The notes beneath the pieces were generated by a model. It was not told where the DNA came from, did not search any database, and saw nothing but the letters and a program-made list of their open reading frames with translations. From Corythucha ciliata (lineage: Eukaryota; Arthropoda; Insecta; Hemiptera; Tingidae), in contig CM075940.1 of assembly GCA_038030265.1 (NCBI GenBank), positions 5,084,001 to 5,148,000 of the forward strand: a stretch of DNA of 64,000 bases, written 5' to 3'. Within the stretch, counting starts at the first letter, position 1, and every line of letters starts with the position of its first letter. Positions 35,701 to 48,103 of this stretch are shown here, in pieces. The translations under genes were made by a program, and so were the position numbers.

Positions 35701-38700
35701 TCTTCAACCGCTATCGTTTCATGAAAAAATTGTATTCTAAAGTGTTCAGAATTCCATAAGTTGAAACAATAAGTGTTTTAATTGAAAGCACAAGCAAAAA
35801 TAAGTTATTTTTTTTCTTGAAAACTGAGCGCCCCAACATTTTAACTTTTACTCCTTTTACCTCGTTAGTTAATTAACTAGTTTCGCAAGACGGGAGTGAA
35901 ATTTCCTATAACGGTGCTCGCTTGTATGAAATTTTGAATTAATTATCACACAATCATACAACCACTTGAGACTACGTGCACCAGAAATCCTTTGTTAATT
36001 GAAGTGGATTCTCCTGAAAGGTACTCGTGTTTTTCTATCAACATACGGTCAATTGATTTGCTACATTCAAAGTAACCGCGGTCAATGAAAAGCTGGGGGG
36101 GGGGGGTTGCACTTTCAAAGTGATTGTACAGGAAAAATGTCCTCTCTTCAGTCTAGTGTTGGGGCACCTATTCTGGATAATTATTATTCCCCCCGATGAT
36201 TGAATATATATAAATTGATTAATTAATATTGGTGAGTCATAACTGTGGGGGCTGCATGCCTTTTGATCTATTTCAAAAAACCGAATGCGTTGCACAAGTC
36301 GTCAGTTTGATGATATTCCATTTGTTGACGAGTTTAAACTGGGAGGATGTTGCTGCCCCACACCGCCTCGTCAATTCATATCTCTCTTTTTTAGATCCTC
36401 GGATACGAGTGAAAGCGATACATAATTAAATGCTTCAACGCCTCTCATTACGGGCAGTCTAAAAAATGAATGAAATAAAAAAGTTCCTGGCGGGGAAGGG
36501 AGCAGTAATTAAGTATGCGCTTAAACCTAAAATATTACAACAGTTTCACCCTTAATTCTTCATTAAATATGAACACACCATCTCAACAGCTTTAAACCGG
36601 TCTTAAAAAATGTGCATTGTACAAAGAAGATTGTGGTTTATCATTCAAGTGAGGAAATGTGTTTGTGCACTTTGCGCTAGACAGTGCAATTTCACTGATT
36701 GTTCCTCCCCACTGAAGCCGAGAAAAAAAAAGTATAAAAATACGTTTCAAATGTCCTCAACACATTTGTCACTTGAAATGTTAAAAACTACGCTTCAACG
36801 CTGAACTCTAAATGTGATTATAATTAAAACGCTCTCGCCCAGTTTGCAGGTCTCCCCCCTCCTCTTTCACGACGAAAAAAAAGACAGTCGGATCACCGTG
36901 TGCATGAAAACGTGTTTTTAATTACCGACACCATGTTAATTAACAATTTGCTGTTGAACAAAAAAAAACAAAAAAAACACCAGGGTGAACGCAAAAAAGG
37001 TGTAATAGGGCGGGGCGAACCACTTTCACTATTATGCGATAGTATCATATGGGGATAGTTTGATCGAAATGTCTATTCTTACGTCTTTCTGGATTGATGG
37101 ATAAGACTCTTTAGGTTGTGATCGATAATGGCTCCTTTGAGTTAAAAGTTTGAGTTCAATGGTTGCTTTTTATAGGTCTCTTTGCTACTTAAAGACCATG
37201 AAAGACGAAGGAAGTTGGAAATGAGTTCCTTCTCATTGGGAGCGTTTTTTTTTTATGGGTTAGTTAAAATGTGAAACATTTTTCGGGTTAAGATGGATAA
37301 AAAATGAGGAAAACACAAAGTTTTGTGAAAGGTGTAAAATAAATGAAGCCAAGGATTACCCACTTACTTTTATTACTAGTCGTCATACAGCTTTAACTTA
37401 CACCGTGCCTTGGCATTTTCTCTTTAAAATACCAGGGTCAGAGCAAAATACAAAAAGCGTATAAGTAGAAGTTCTTAATGGTCTCATAAGCAAATTATTT
37501 TGGGATGCAACAGTGTTTGAAATGTTCCCCCCATTTAAAACTAATTCACCCTCCCTTTACAATAGGGTCATCCTATCTTTTTTTTTATTCAAAAATTCTC
37601 CGGATTCAACAGGACTTTGGAAAGTCTGCCACGTTACATACAGAAGTAGGGTGAGCCTCAAGAACCGCACTGCCCGCAGAGTCACTGTTTAAATGTTACA
37701 GATGCCTTGAACGTGTGTCCCTTTCTATTCTCCACTTCCTCCCAGCAATGTGTGACGCCTGGTTAGATTTAAATTCCTTGGGCAAGAAGTTTGTTATTAG
37801 GTTCCTTGCTAAGGAGGGGGGGGGGCTTTTTTTCTCGTGGATGGTGGAATCTGAATAGTTTATCCCTATTTCTTCCTATAAATGCGTTGAGTTTAGGGTT
37901 GACTACGTTTCTATAAGTTTTCCATTTCCTAGTCAGTGCTCTCCACGCACCACTCTCTTCTATTGATTAAAGAAAGCTGTTGTGGAGAAAAATGATGCGT
38001 TGGTTCCCACATATTTTTTAATGACGAGAATGAATCGGACATTTAATTAATCAAAAGGTTCCAGGAAGATAACGGCGACGATTGCTGAAGAATGTAAAGT
38101 GTACAGAGTCGGTGACCGAGCCAAATCAAGAGTTGGCTAGGGTGGAAAGAAGCTGACCAAATTAAAAACGAGAAGTGACAAGGTCTAGAATGTCCTTAGG
38201 GCATTTACAAACAACACAAACAAAAGCCTCATGGTTTTGTTTGAACAACATTTGAAGTTAGAAACTCCAAAAAGGCATCATTTTTGCCGAATATTTGTAC
38301 CATATTTTGCTTGAATTGCTCACGCAAATCCATCAAGCATAATTATTCCAAGTTTACCTGTTAACTTTTACGTTTTGACTCATGACGCATATTTTTTATA
38401 CGGTCTGACTAGCAGCATCTATATAAGCAACGAAATGTATTGGAACCTGAAGTGGTTTCTTGGCTAAATAACCTTACATAAGACGTGGCTCCAACACGAC
38501 CATTCTCGGTCATTGCTTATTAAAATATTCACCCTTTTTCTGTTCGCTCAGTTTTCACATAGTATGAAACGAAAAAGACTGCCTTAAGCTTCGCTTTAAC
38601 GCAGCATCCTTGACAGGGTGAATTTTCTTTTCTTTTTTTTTTTTTTTTCTTCTTCCTTCTCCAACCTCCTCAAAAGTAGCAGACTCGTCAAGACGACCCG

Positions 38701-40339
38701 TTTTCCCTCTTCGTCTAGAAATTAGTTGAGTAAACTTTTCAAAGTAATGAAGCTCTTGAAGAAAGTTCTTCGGTTTAGCCGGAGTGAAGACTCCGTCGAC
38801 TAGATAATATAATTTTTAAATGCCCAAAACCCTCTGTAAAAGTATGTTAAACTTAATTAAGACGAGCTTGAAATATCAAACTGCAGAAACATCTGTTTTT
38901 TCAGAAGTAAATGATTTTCCTCTCCGAATTTCTTCACATTACGTCATTAGGCTATCAAGTATATTCTGCGAGTTTTTTTTGGTCTCATAAGATGAAGAGC
39001 TTTAGGTGGCAATTTATACGCAAAATATTCTGTTTTCCTGTGCGGTTCAGTCATTTTTCAACCGTTGAAATGCTCAAAAGAATTAGAACACCTCCCGCCG
39101 CGCCGTCACCCATCTGTTGCACTGCCTCCAAGGGGTTTCCATTATTTTATATAGTGAAACTGTACGATGTCTGATTTTCTGACAAAAGGCGTGGTGTTTG
39201 TGATTCGTTAGAAACGAAAAGGGGGGTATGGGAGTAACGTCACGTAACTCACCCTCTCTTACACCCTAACTCTCTCTCTCACGGATGGTTTCTTCTCTCT
39301 TACAAGATTTCCTGGGGGAATGAGTTCATCACAATTCCAGAAGTCTTAGCGCAATTTTTCGGAGTAGATCTCGATTTCATTTTTAATTGTGTCTGTGCCA
39401 CCTTCATTCATAATTCATAGCACTGTAGTTTAAGTGCTTACGTTACTGCCATATAGTGGGCAGTCCAACGACTAACGTCATAGTAGGTAGTCACAACATG
39501 TCGAATTCTCCGCAATTTGGTGCTAAGAGGAAGAGATGTTAGCTTATTGGATTTCGACCATTTTTTTCAGGAGTCAGGACTTTAGGACCGTCCCCCTGCA
39601 GCGTCGCCCATCGCACAGATTATAGCTCAACTTTCGGAGTCTGGGGGTACTCTGGAGCTCTGGTAAACCCGTTAGACACACCCAAATAGTACAAAATGCG
39701 ATCGCCGGGCTCCACGATCTGGGTCCTAATGGCTTAAATTCAGGCTCGAAACGACAGAATAACAAAGGGCGCACCGTATTTCATAGAGCAGACGTTTTTT
39801 TTCAAAGGAAATTAATCCTCCCAAAACCCAATGGATAGGAATTCTGCCTATTGTGTAGGTAAAGGAATACTGCTGAGGGTGGAGAACTGTCCTCCACTGG
39901 CGTGGTCCCCGTTCAAGCGAGCGGTTTTAGCCCCCCCCCCCCTGTGTGTATGATGCAAAGCTCGACGCAGCCAAGTGGTGATCCTTCAAGGAACGCCACG
40001 AGCGTCTCCAAAGGAGGCGGTAGGACAACCAGCCGCTAATAAACTGTGAAATTCACGAACTGGTTCTAAAACACTTTGACGGTGATGGAATGAGAAGAAT
40101 TTTAATTTTTACTTTTCTGTTTTAACAAAGGGAACAAACAAAAACAATTATAAAATACACACATGTTTCCAAAAGTAAACTGGTGCGAGTGATCTCCAAC
40201 AGAGTTAGCTGGATTGAACGATTCGAGATTCATAAAAATCGGCGTACATCAACGGTAACGCCAGTTTCACGCGAAATAGCAAGATTCGACAGCGGCTTCG
40301 GGCTTAATTTTTTTTCGGGTTTGTTCATGTTTAATTGTA
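32779..40339. other. Unique sequence without recognised genes
   Basis: Mostly AT-rich. A GC-richer patch at 34380-34720 carries overlapping plus-strand ORFs of 112 and 82 codons (34437-34775 and 34465-34713); neither shows a domain I know. At about 35255-35300 there is a weak B-box-like GTTCAAACC, but no convincing tRNA fold. Runs of G or C occur at 35650, 36096, 37817 and 39931, and a T-run with TTC units at about 38630-38660. Confidence 0.45.
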
Positions 40340-41010
40340 AAATGTAAGTTTTAAAACCGAACTGTCCGTATTAGTGCTGACTGTCCGTTTTCGAGCTAAA
40401 TTGTCGTTTTTAGAGATAGGCTGATTGTATTATTTTAGAGCTAAGTGTCTGTTCCAGAGCAGAATTGTAAGTTCACGGCTGAAAAGTGAGTTTTAGAGTG
40501 GAAATATCCGTTGATGAACTGTAAGTTTAAGGGCTAAAACGAGAGTAATAAAGCTGAACGGACAATTCCAGCTCTAAACTGTCAGTTTAAGGGCTAACGG
40601 ATGTCAGTTTAAGAGCTAAATTGTCAGTTTTAGAGCTAAACTGTCACAGTTTTAGAGCTGATTTGTCAGTTATAGGTCCACTTTGTCAGTTTTAGGGATA
40701 AACATAGTTCTCGAGCCAAGCTGACAGTCTCAGAGCTAAAATGTGAGTTTCAGAAGTGGATTGTCTGTTTTATGGCTACTGTCCTTTACAGGCCTAAAAT
40801 GTGAGTTTGAAAGCTAGAACTGTCGGTTTTCCGGTTGAACTGCCAGTTTTAGAGCCAAGCTTTCTGTTTTAGAGCTGACAATTAGATGAAAGTTTTAGAG
40901 GTGAACCATCAGTTTCTATAACGAACTATCAGTTTGTCAGTTTTAGTGGTAAAATGTGCGTTTCAAGGCTAAAATACGAGTTGTAGAACTGTCACTTTTA
41001 GTGCCAATTC
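40340..41010. repeat. Minisatellite, about 20-21 bp period
   Basis: Roughly 30 imperfect units with consensus close to TGTCAGTTTTAGAGCTAAAC occupy about 670 bp. The units between about 40555 and 40780 are best preserved; both edges are degenerate. The phrase 'ttttagagctaa' is repeated almost exactly many times. No coding sense was found in any frame. Confidence 0.9.
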
Positions 41011-44000
41011 TTCATATTTGTAACGGTGGGGGAGTTTGGACTTATGGAACCGTTACAGGGGAGACAGGACAAGAACAACAAAGTAAACCGCGTAAGTATA
41101 TTTATTAGACTCAATAAGAAACCCAATACCACTCAGAACTAATTAACTGCCGGAGAGGGGGGGGGGGACACAATGGAACTCAGGGTACAACTAACCGAGC
41201 GGCTGGAGACACACGCGAGCCGGCGGCTGGTGCCTGAACTCTACGCGCCATTAATCTTGTCCAAAATCACTACGGGTATCACTCCTCGTCTCAATTCACT
41301 ACCTGTAAAACTCCCCACCACCGAGCGGTCCACACCGGTAACGTACCACCTTTGACCGGCTGGTATGGCTGACGGGGAGAGAGAGGGGAGCGATGGAAAG
41401 CTCCTTGCCCGCATCCAGTGGCCCTCTCTGGGTGGGTAGGATGGTGGGAGCCTGGTCTCCGTGGTTTGCTGCAGCTTTCGCTGTGTTGGAATGTCTTAGA
41501 GTTTGCCCTTGCATGGCCTTGGGGGTGAGTCGTCGTTGTATGGAATCGAAAACTAAGTTTTCCTTAAATTTTCAGGCCCCAGGCAAACAGTTAATCGTGG
41601 GACTGAACAAGCACATATTTGGGGCATAATCGACGCGGTAAATGCAAGTTTTTTTGTTGTTCCCAATTCGGTCAAGATTCGAGCAAAACTTCCCAGGAAC
41701 CTCGAATGTTCATGTGAAAATCTCTGTGAACTGTTCATTTAAAAGCAGAATCTCGCTGTTCATTAATAAAATTTGGTGATTTGACCCAAGAAACTGATCA
41801 AATGGAGCCCATTAGCTGCAACTTTTCGCCTTTGTATGACCTTACTCAGCCTGGTCGTCTTCAGCGCCAGAGTTTCTCCATGACTCTCTAACGCGATCTT
41901 TCTTCACTTTCCCTCGCTGTAGAGCCAGCCTCCTCTGTCCCAACCAGTAGCCCTCGGACTCCTTTTGTAAGCCTTTCTACAAGCTTTCCCGCTCCCGTGT
42001 CGCAAATGATCGATTCCACAGGTTAGAGTTTTTAGCTCCGAATGAGGAATGACGGCTTCGGCCATGTCGTTTAGAGAAGCCGTGGAGAAGCTGTGTGAAC
42101 TGAAAAACATTATCCATATCGCACAGCAACATTGGTGAATAAAAAATCATATTGAAATACATATTTCATTGGAACTCGAAACTATTATTTTCGAGATTAT
42201 AAATCCGGGAAGCAAACAAGGGCATTTCTTTTATTTTTTGACCACGATTGAAAAATAAATAAAAAATCAAACTTGGCGTTTCATTTAAGTTGATTGAAAG
42301 AGGGGAAAAAGCAACTGTTGACTTTGGTTTTACTCGCGAAATGAACTTTTTCCGGCTAGTCCTCTTTAAAGAGTTTTTAAGGATTATCATGGGAGAGAAT
42401 GTAATCCAATTCATCCATAAGTCTTATCAAATTAAAACAAATGAACTTATGACTTGTGACAGAAATCGACTCTCCATAAAAACATTTGGTTCTCGTTGAA
42501 TCGATTTCGACCATGCCCCATTCGCTCACCATTCCTTTCTCTAACCAATTTTCTCTCGACCTTTGTAAACAACAAGAACGACAAAAACTTGGGAGGACGA
42601 AAGGGACAAAGAAGAAATGAGAGGAAAAAAAGCTGTCCATGTGCTGGTGAGTGACTAAGGTTGTTTGATGATGGAAAGGATGGGAGAACTGGTCATTCAT
42701 TTTTCTCTCAACTCTCCCCAGTCTTGATTACACCCATTCTGAAAAGTGAACGATTTTAAAATGGGAAGAGACCTCGCAATGTAAATTTTATGATAGATAT
42801 TGTGATTGTCAAGGAATTTAAAATTATAAAAAATGATCCGAGGAATTCAATTTCTCGTGAGAGTCCTGAGACTGGAATAAAATCTTTAAAACCGCTGAAC
42901 TGCATCTATTATTTATTCTTATCACCCAGAGACTTTGAAATGAGCTTAAAATGTTTCAATTTCATCAAGCTGAATCAGTTACATCGATTGCCTCTTTAAA
43001 ATGCGATTTCTGTCTCGACGAAGTAGAACGTATTCAGTTCAATTTAAAAAGAAAAAAAAGACATCGATTGAAGATACGGTAGGGTGGATAATGCTGCGAA
43101 TGTATTACGACCCACGGGCTCTCAATCGTGTCGTCATCACTATTACATCTTATTCACGCTCCATGAAGTGTCTTCAGAGAAGCAATACTGTGGCGAGGAT
43201 TTCCATGACTTTTTCAAGGTTTTCATTGTTGCAATAGATCTTGAAGTTCATAGTCAATTAAACTTGTGATTAATTTTCTCTCGAGGATCTCGTGGAATTA
43301 GGGTTTTGGAAAGCCCTAGTCTATAGAACTTGCCGTCTCACTAGCGCGTGAAATGTTCAAACATTTCTCGTGTACCTCGTCGTCTCTTGTAATCACAATT
43401 TTATTTATATAATAAGTATATAAGATATAAATACCCACCTACTAGCTCAGTTTCAGTTTTTTGCTTAATACATTCTTAAAGCCCCCCGGGGATGAAGGAT
43501 CCGAAGTAAAACTCGATCATATCCCCACCATATACTTTTCCTTTTGTTTTCAAGCACCCACCCACTTCGAAGACATCCTCCATTATGATGGGCACAACTC
43601 CACTCTCCTTCCGCCTCCTGGTTTAAAAAATATTGTCTCACATCCACACCTCCCTGCCGTCAACAGATTTCCATGACATTCAATAAACAGGATTCGCGAG
43701 GTTCGTACTACACGATATTGCCTAGTCAAAACCTGAAAAGAATTATTGACAGGCTTCAATGGTGTGAACAAAGTCGTTGAAAAATTGGCCAGCAGTGAAA
43801 TGTTATAATCAAGGCCCACGGTTAGTAATATGATTCATATTCTGATTATGATATATATACGACACGTTGCTATAATTAGAGAGAAAGTAGTTGGTTTATC
43901 AGTTCGAAATACCTTAGTTTCGGCCGAAAAAACTGTATCAGGAACAAAATCATGATTTTTGGTTCGGTATAGAGGTTGTGCCCTATTTAAACTGCGGAAA

Positions 44001-44303
44001 GTCCGTCATCAAGAAAAATTTTTGACTGACGTGAGACTCCACTCACTCCCAGTGACAGAAGAACATATTCGTTCGGGCGTTGGTATGTTTCTAGTGGGAA
44101 AATCATAAATCAGCTGTCATGCGGCCAACTTACTGTCCCCGTGGGCTAAATTTACGGTAACAAAGCCAAATAATGTTGTACGGTGACAGAAGAGGGGAGG
44201 GAGAATTCTGGTAGGGCGGGGTGGTGGTGGTGGTGGAGGATACACATGCTTGATCGGCCCAGGACACTGGGCACCATATTATGATTATGTCCTTATTTAA
44301 GGA
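41011..44303. other. Unique sequence, nothing recognised
   Basis: A GC-richer section at 41140-41530 carries ORFs on both strands without recognisable domains. A G-run lies at 41157. The rest is AT-rich with short chance ORFs. Confidence 0.45.
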
Positions 44304-44402
44304 TTTATTTTTAGGGTTTTGACTTGTTTTGTATTCTTCTTATACTTCTTTTCCTGAGCTTTCGCCGTCCTGATGGGCTGGAGGAATCGTCAGAGAAAAT
44401 GT
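44304..44402 (-). mobile_element. MITE fragment related to 13680-13823, copy 2
   Basis: Starting at TTTATTTTTAGGGTTTTG, this stretch matches the reverse complement of the first MITE. Shared blocks include TTTCCTGAGCTTTCGCC and ATCGTCAGAGAA, with several substitutions and small indels between. The second TIR is missing; a T-run follows. It is an older, truncated member of the same family. Confidence 0.72.
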
Positions 44403-45220
44403 TATTTTTTTTTTTTATCATTTTAAATTCGTACAAAACAGTCAGCCCTACAGCGTAACTCACTTGCCAGTTTTTCCCAATTCCGATATTCCATCCCTCT
44501 TAATTCTCGGAAAAACAGTCCAATCCAAACGTTTCATCTGGTCCATTCGGTTCCTTGTAATTCACGGGCATGTAGTTAGAGGATTTCCGATGGGAAGGCA
44601 CACATTCACACCATCAGCCACTCTTTCCGACAAACACAAACAGATTTATACTGTGCACATCATCACGAAAAGAAGACAAGCTTTCGTTGATCGTTGTTGA
44701 GTTTGACTTCACTATTTAACAGAGCTGGACCAACGTTTCAAACAATTAAGTTATAATTGAACTAGCTGATTTTGCTCAATAAAACAACAATTTCGCGATT
44801 CTGTATCACTATAAATCTTCAAATCCACATTATTGTGGGTCTAGCTCAAAACCCAATAACCGTGTCACTCACTAAAAAACCATCAGGTAGGCTTTGCTAA
44901 ATGAAAACCCTTTTTCGGAGAATAGAATATGTTGAAATTAAAGACAGTCACGTTAATAGTAAATGTATATCAAATAATAAATATAGCCAAATTCACCCTG
45001 TATAAACAGCAAATTAGCAAAACGGACGATTCAAGCCTTGAAAATGGCTAAGAAGACAAGATCCACCCTGCATAAACGGCTTAGTGATCCTTGGCAACCT
45101 ACAAATGGCATGACGGACTATTCCAGTCAATTTGTGCGTCGATGGCGTCAATTGGAAGTGTGGGAGCATCCAACAATTTGATGTCGAGAAAAGAAAGCTC
45201 ACTCCCACTAAAAAAAATTT
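44403..45220. other. Intergenic stretch, nothing recognised
   Basis: AT-rich sequence between the MITE fragment and the 3' end of the Penelope-like element. Only short chance ORFs are present. Confidence 0.45.
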
Positions 45221-45221
45221 T

Positions 45222-45268
45222 TATTTCGTGACCGCGGTTTCAGCTTAACGCAATCTTCAAACTAAACG
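45222..45268 (-). ncRNA. Decayed hammerhead ribozyme of Penelope-like element 1
   Basis: On the minus strand: stem I CGTTTAGT pairs with ACGAAAT after the cleavage triplet. The core UUGAAGA appears where CUGANGA is expected (first C lost). A weak 2-bp stem II GC-loop-GC follows, then GAAA, then the palindrome ACCGCGGT as stem III ending in GUC. It lies downstream of the GIY-YIG fragment, as in other Penelope-like elements, which are known to carry hammerhead motifs with short stem III. The lost C and weak stem II suggest it no longer cleaves. Confidence 0.6.
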
Positions 45269-45439
45269 CATTCTTCAAACTAAATCCAACAAGAAACACG
45301 ACAAACAATCAAAGAATTAAAATTTAAAATTTATAGGCGGTCAACAACTTAAAACTAGGGAAACAAGTGTAATAACATATAAAATTCATGACTTACCGAG
45401 TCATCGAAAAAACAATAACTGACGAGATAGTGATTAGAA

Positions 45440-45893
45440 TTAAATTGCCAATGAGTTCTCCTCCCTCTCACCACTACCGGCACATAAGCTCAAGGCCGAA
45501 CGTTGACAGGGGCCGAGATCAAACGATTTTATTTGGTTCAAGCATCCATCCCCGTATTCCGACGCATGACGAGTTATTTCCAAGAACTTCAGCCACGTAA
45601 GCTTCGAACCTTTCCGTTGGGCATGCAAAAGCCTCACTCCGCCCTCTGAAGCATCAAATGGGTGTCCAGTGGCCAACAAGTGGTTCTTAAACTCAGAAGG
45701 ACGAGGGTGGCAAATGTTACCGAAGGCGCACTCCAAGCTTACGACCAGTTTGGCCCACATACACAGCCGACTCACAACTACACTACAAGGCATACACCCC
45801 CGACCACGGTTTAAAAACCACCCTAACACCCGCTCGTCTTATAGCTGTTTCCAACTTCCTTGACAGATGTCCAAAAAAGTAGGGATGGATTCG
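45440..45893 (-). pseudogene. Penelope-like element 1, GIY-YIG endonuclease remnant
   Basis: In one minus-strand frame, 45893 to about 45750 reads HLSRKLETAIRRAGVRVVF, a linker typical of the region before the nuclease. Next comes GVYAL, a stop, CSCES, and VYVGQTGRKLGVRLR, the GIY-YIG core with its Tyr pair, Gly and Arg. After a second stop and a frameshift the fold continues as FKNHLLATGHPF, then LLHAQRKGSKLTWLKFLEI; the position expected to hold catalytic Glu before the final EI reads as Lys. GIY-YIG nucleases cut the target for reverse transcription of these retroelements. The reverse transcriptase domain is missing, replaced at about 45885 by a GC-rich segment. Several stops and a frameshift make it a pseudogene. 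Confidence 0.85.
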
Positions 45894-46016
45894 GGCCGGG
45901 CCGAGCCGGGCTTCGAGCTCGGCCTGGCTCGGCCCGGCCCGAGTTTTGATATCTCCGGCCCGAGTTTTGATATCTCCGGCCCGGCCCGATCCAAAATATG
46001 ACAGCCCGGCCCGAGT
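45882..46016. repeat. GC-rich GGCCCGAG repeat patch, possible hAT terminus
   Basis: TAGGGATGGATTCGGGCCGG opens a very GC-rich block of GGCCCGGCC/CGAGCC palindromes. It includes a tandem 21-bp unit built on CCGAGTTTTGATATCTCCGG and ends in a T-run. A TAGGGATG-type start is a common hAT end. Its position just beyond the hAT transposase 3' end suggests it is that element's terminus, but no matching inverted end was found past 48085. Confidence 0.45.
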
Positions 46017-47432
46017 TTTTTTTTTTCAACGTCAGCGGCCCATCAAGGGGTGGGGGAGTCATTCTTTACCCTACCTAGCATGATAGGAGGGCTTTCTAGC
46101 CCGATCGACTTCTTTTACATGCAGAGCCTATTCTTCTTCTAAATGGCGAAAGTTAATATCGCTGCAGTTAATGCGAAATAGTTTCTCCCAGTCCCAAGTT
46201 GCAAGGAACTATTTCAGCGTGTTTCATATCCATTTTAAAGAACTACAGAAAACAACTGCATCGAGTTTACGTTAGCACAAGGCTTATTCACCGTACAGTT
46301 CCTAACAGTTATTGAACGTCACGATGATGAGCGGGGGAATTTGAATATTCTTAAATCGCAACCATGTATGCGTGGGAGATTCAAGAACTGGTTGGAACTG
46401 CACTGCGAACAAGCCCACAGTGTAAATTTCTGGTTAAAGATTAAAAGAAGTACAGTTGAAAAAAACGGTTGTGTCATGTAATTCTACTTACTGCCGTCCC
46501 TCCACTACAAGCGGGTGTTTATGGTAGCTATTTCAATTATATCACATATAAGTCGAATAATGAAATAAACGAAAAAAAATTTATAATAGGAAAAAATAAG
46601 GAACAAAAAAGAAGAAAAAGTCGTGAACAAAAACTCAGGCGTCTTATGGTTCATTTAAAGTTTTAAAATTCATCCATGAATTGAGGCAGAGAAGGCTTCG
46701 GGCTGACTCATTGTTGAGCTGATTTCTTGCTTTCCTCAACACCAGCCCTGCTTTTGAAAAAAGTCTTTCTGCGGGCACTGAGGTTGAAGTTATCGAGAAT
46801 GAATCTCGTGCCATGGCACTCAATACCGGGAGCGATGATTAGTGGTGCTGCCACCACCTTAGAATATCTTGATGGCTATCAAACCGAGGCAGAGAAACAT
46901 TTCTCTTGAATTCGTCGTCGAATTCCTCAGCATTTTTCTTCCTCTTACTTTTGAATAGGCTCTCCAGATTGAATTCGTCGTCATCGCCTTCGGTTGAAGA
47001 AGGTATTGGTGTTTCTTTGCCTTTCTCTAGCTTATTTTGGTGATAGATTTCCATACATTTATTTAAAGATGTTTCTTTTAAATCTTTTCCTCACTCTGTC
47101 AGGTCAAACATTTCGACTTTGTGCCTGGGGTCTAGAACCAAAACGGCACAATAGATCCAATTTTTGAGCTTATAATGCTTTAGAATTTTGTCTCTCGCGG
47201 TTTGGTAAGCGATTATCAGCCTCTCATCAATTAAAGTTCGACCTAGTTTGTCGTCAAGCAACGTTTTTTTCTCCTCAATTCTATCAAGGAGCATATTGAC
47301 GCTGATTATAACTGATGGGAGCGTCACATAATTTTCCCCTCCGAGCTTCTGGGAAACTTTGAAGAACATCCCAAGAAACTTTCCAACGTCTTCAAGGAGT
47401 GTCCACTTATCAGCCGTGAGTTTGAAAGCCAT

Positions 47433-47567
47433 CTGGGACCGTATTACGATCCCGTGTGAAAATGCCACAAGATGCGGTCGCTATGGCGGGATAATGTTAT
47501 TTCTTATTCGGCGTCCTTAGATACCGCTAGCGGCATTTTTTCCCGACCGTTCGTAATAAGGCCCCAG
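47433..47567. mobile_element. Palindromic MITE, unit 1 of a double insertion
   Basis: 135 bp with imperfect TIRs. The left end is CTGGGACCGTATTACGA and the right end, reverse-complemented, is CTGGGGCCTTATTACGA, each followed by a GAAAATGCC- or AAAATGCC-type block. The inside pairs again (GCGGT-CTATGGCG against GCGGTATCTAAGGACGC), so the whole unit folds into one hairpin. It abuts a second related unit and sits in the hAT reading frame. Confidence 0.82.
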
Positions 47568-47699
47568 GGGGTCAACCATGGGCTAGCGTGAAAATACCGT
47601 CAAAACGCGGTATCTATGGCGTTATAACATTATTTGTGATAGAGCGTACTTAGTTACCGCTTGCGTTAATTTTTTAACGCTAGCTCATAGTTGACCCCC
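47567..47699. mobile_element. Palindromic MITE, unit 2 of a double insertion
   Basis: 133 bp. The left TIR GGGGGTCAACCATGGGCTAG and the reverse-complemented right TIR GGGGGTCAACTATGAGCTAG differ at two positions. The interior (GCGGTATCTATGGCG, ATAACATTATTT, CTTAGTTACCGCTTGCG) is clearly homologous to unit 1, but the outermost 20 bases are not. The two units share the junction CCCCAGGGGG. The superfamily is not clear; no clean TSD was seen. Confidence 0.85.
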
Positions 47700-48098
47700 A
47701 GGTCGGGATGACTGTCGTTCAAGCATGCGATGCCTTTTTTTTAGCCGAAGAGCTGCCTCTAGCATGCTATGTGTGGAATTCCACCGCGTGAGGACATCCA
47801 ACGGTAGACTGAGATGAGTGGGCGCACCCGAAGCCTCACAAGCACTCTTGAATCGATAATTTAACTGCTCCGACCTTTGGAGAAAAAACAAGTTTTGGAT
47901 GATTTCCCAACAAAGGTGGCGGGCACAGTTTTACCGTTTTATTCTTTTGCTGATCGCGCGAATTTTTTCGATGGAATTCATTTTATTTGGGTCTTTGGGA
48001 GAGTCATTGATATAATAATTGTTGTTGCTACTAGCGGAATCACTTTCAGATTCTTCACCGGAACTGCTGGAACCTTCATCAAGCTTTAAGGTGGTAAA

Positions 48099-48103
<5 letters not shown>

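Larger units (their letters stand above)
46644..48085 (-). pseudogene. hAT transposase pseudogene interrupted by a double MITE
   Basis: All pieces lie in one minus-strand frame. In order: an acidic/Ser-rich stretch and IEKIRAISKRIKR; the hallmark LPLDVLTRWNSTHSMLEAAL (about 47750-47810); LTADKWTLLEDVGKFLG; LDPRHK (about 47110); an acidic DDEF-rich insert; DILRWW; and the C-terminal dimerisation block SVPAERLFSKAG through ARSLLCLNSWM, ending at a stop at 46644. hAT transposases cut and paste DNA with an RNase H-like fold. In-frame stops at 46839, 47091 and 47931 and the 267-bp MITE insertion (exactly 89 codons) inactivate it. The N-terminal BED finger is missing; a 48-base A-run follows at 48104. 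Confidence 0.92.

Noticed and set aside
40340..41010. CRISPR-like array
   Set aside because: Units are contiguous 20-21-bp degenerate repeats without unique spacers, in eukaryotic DNA.
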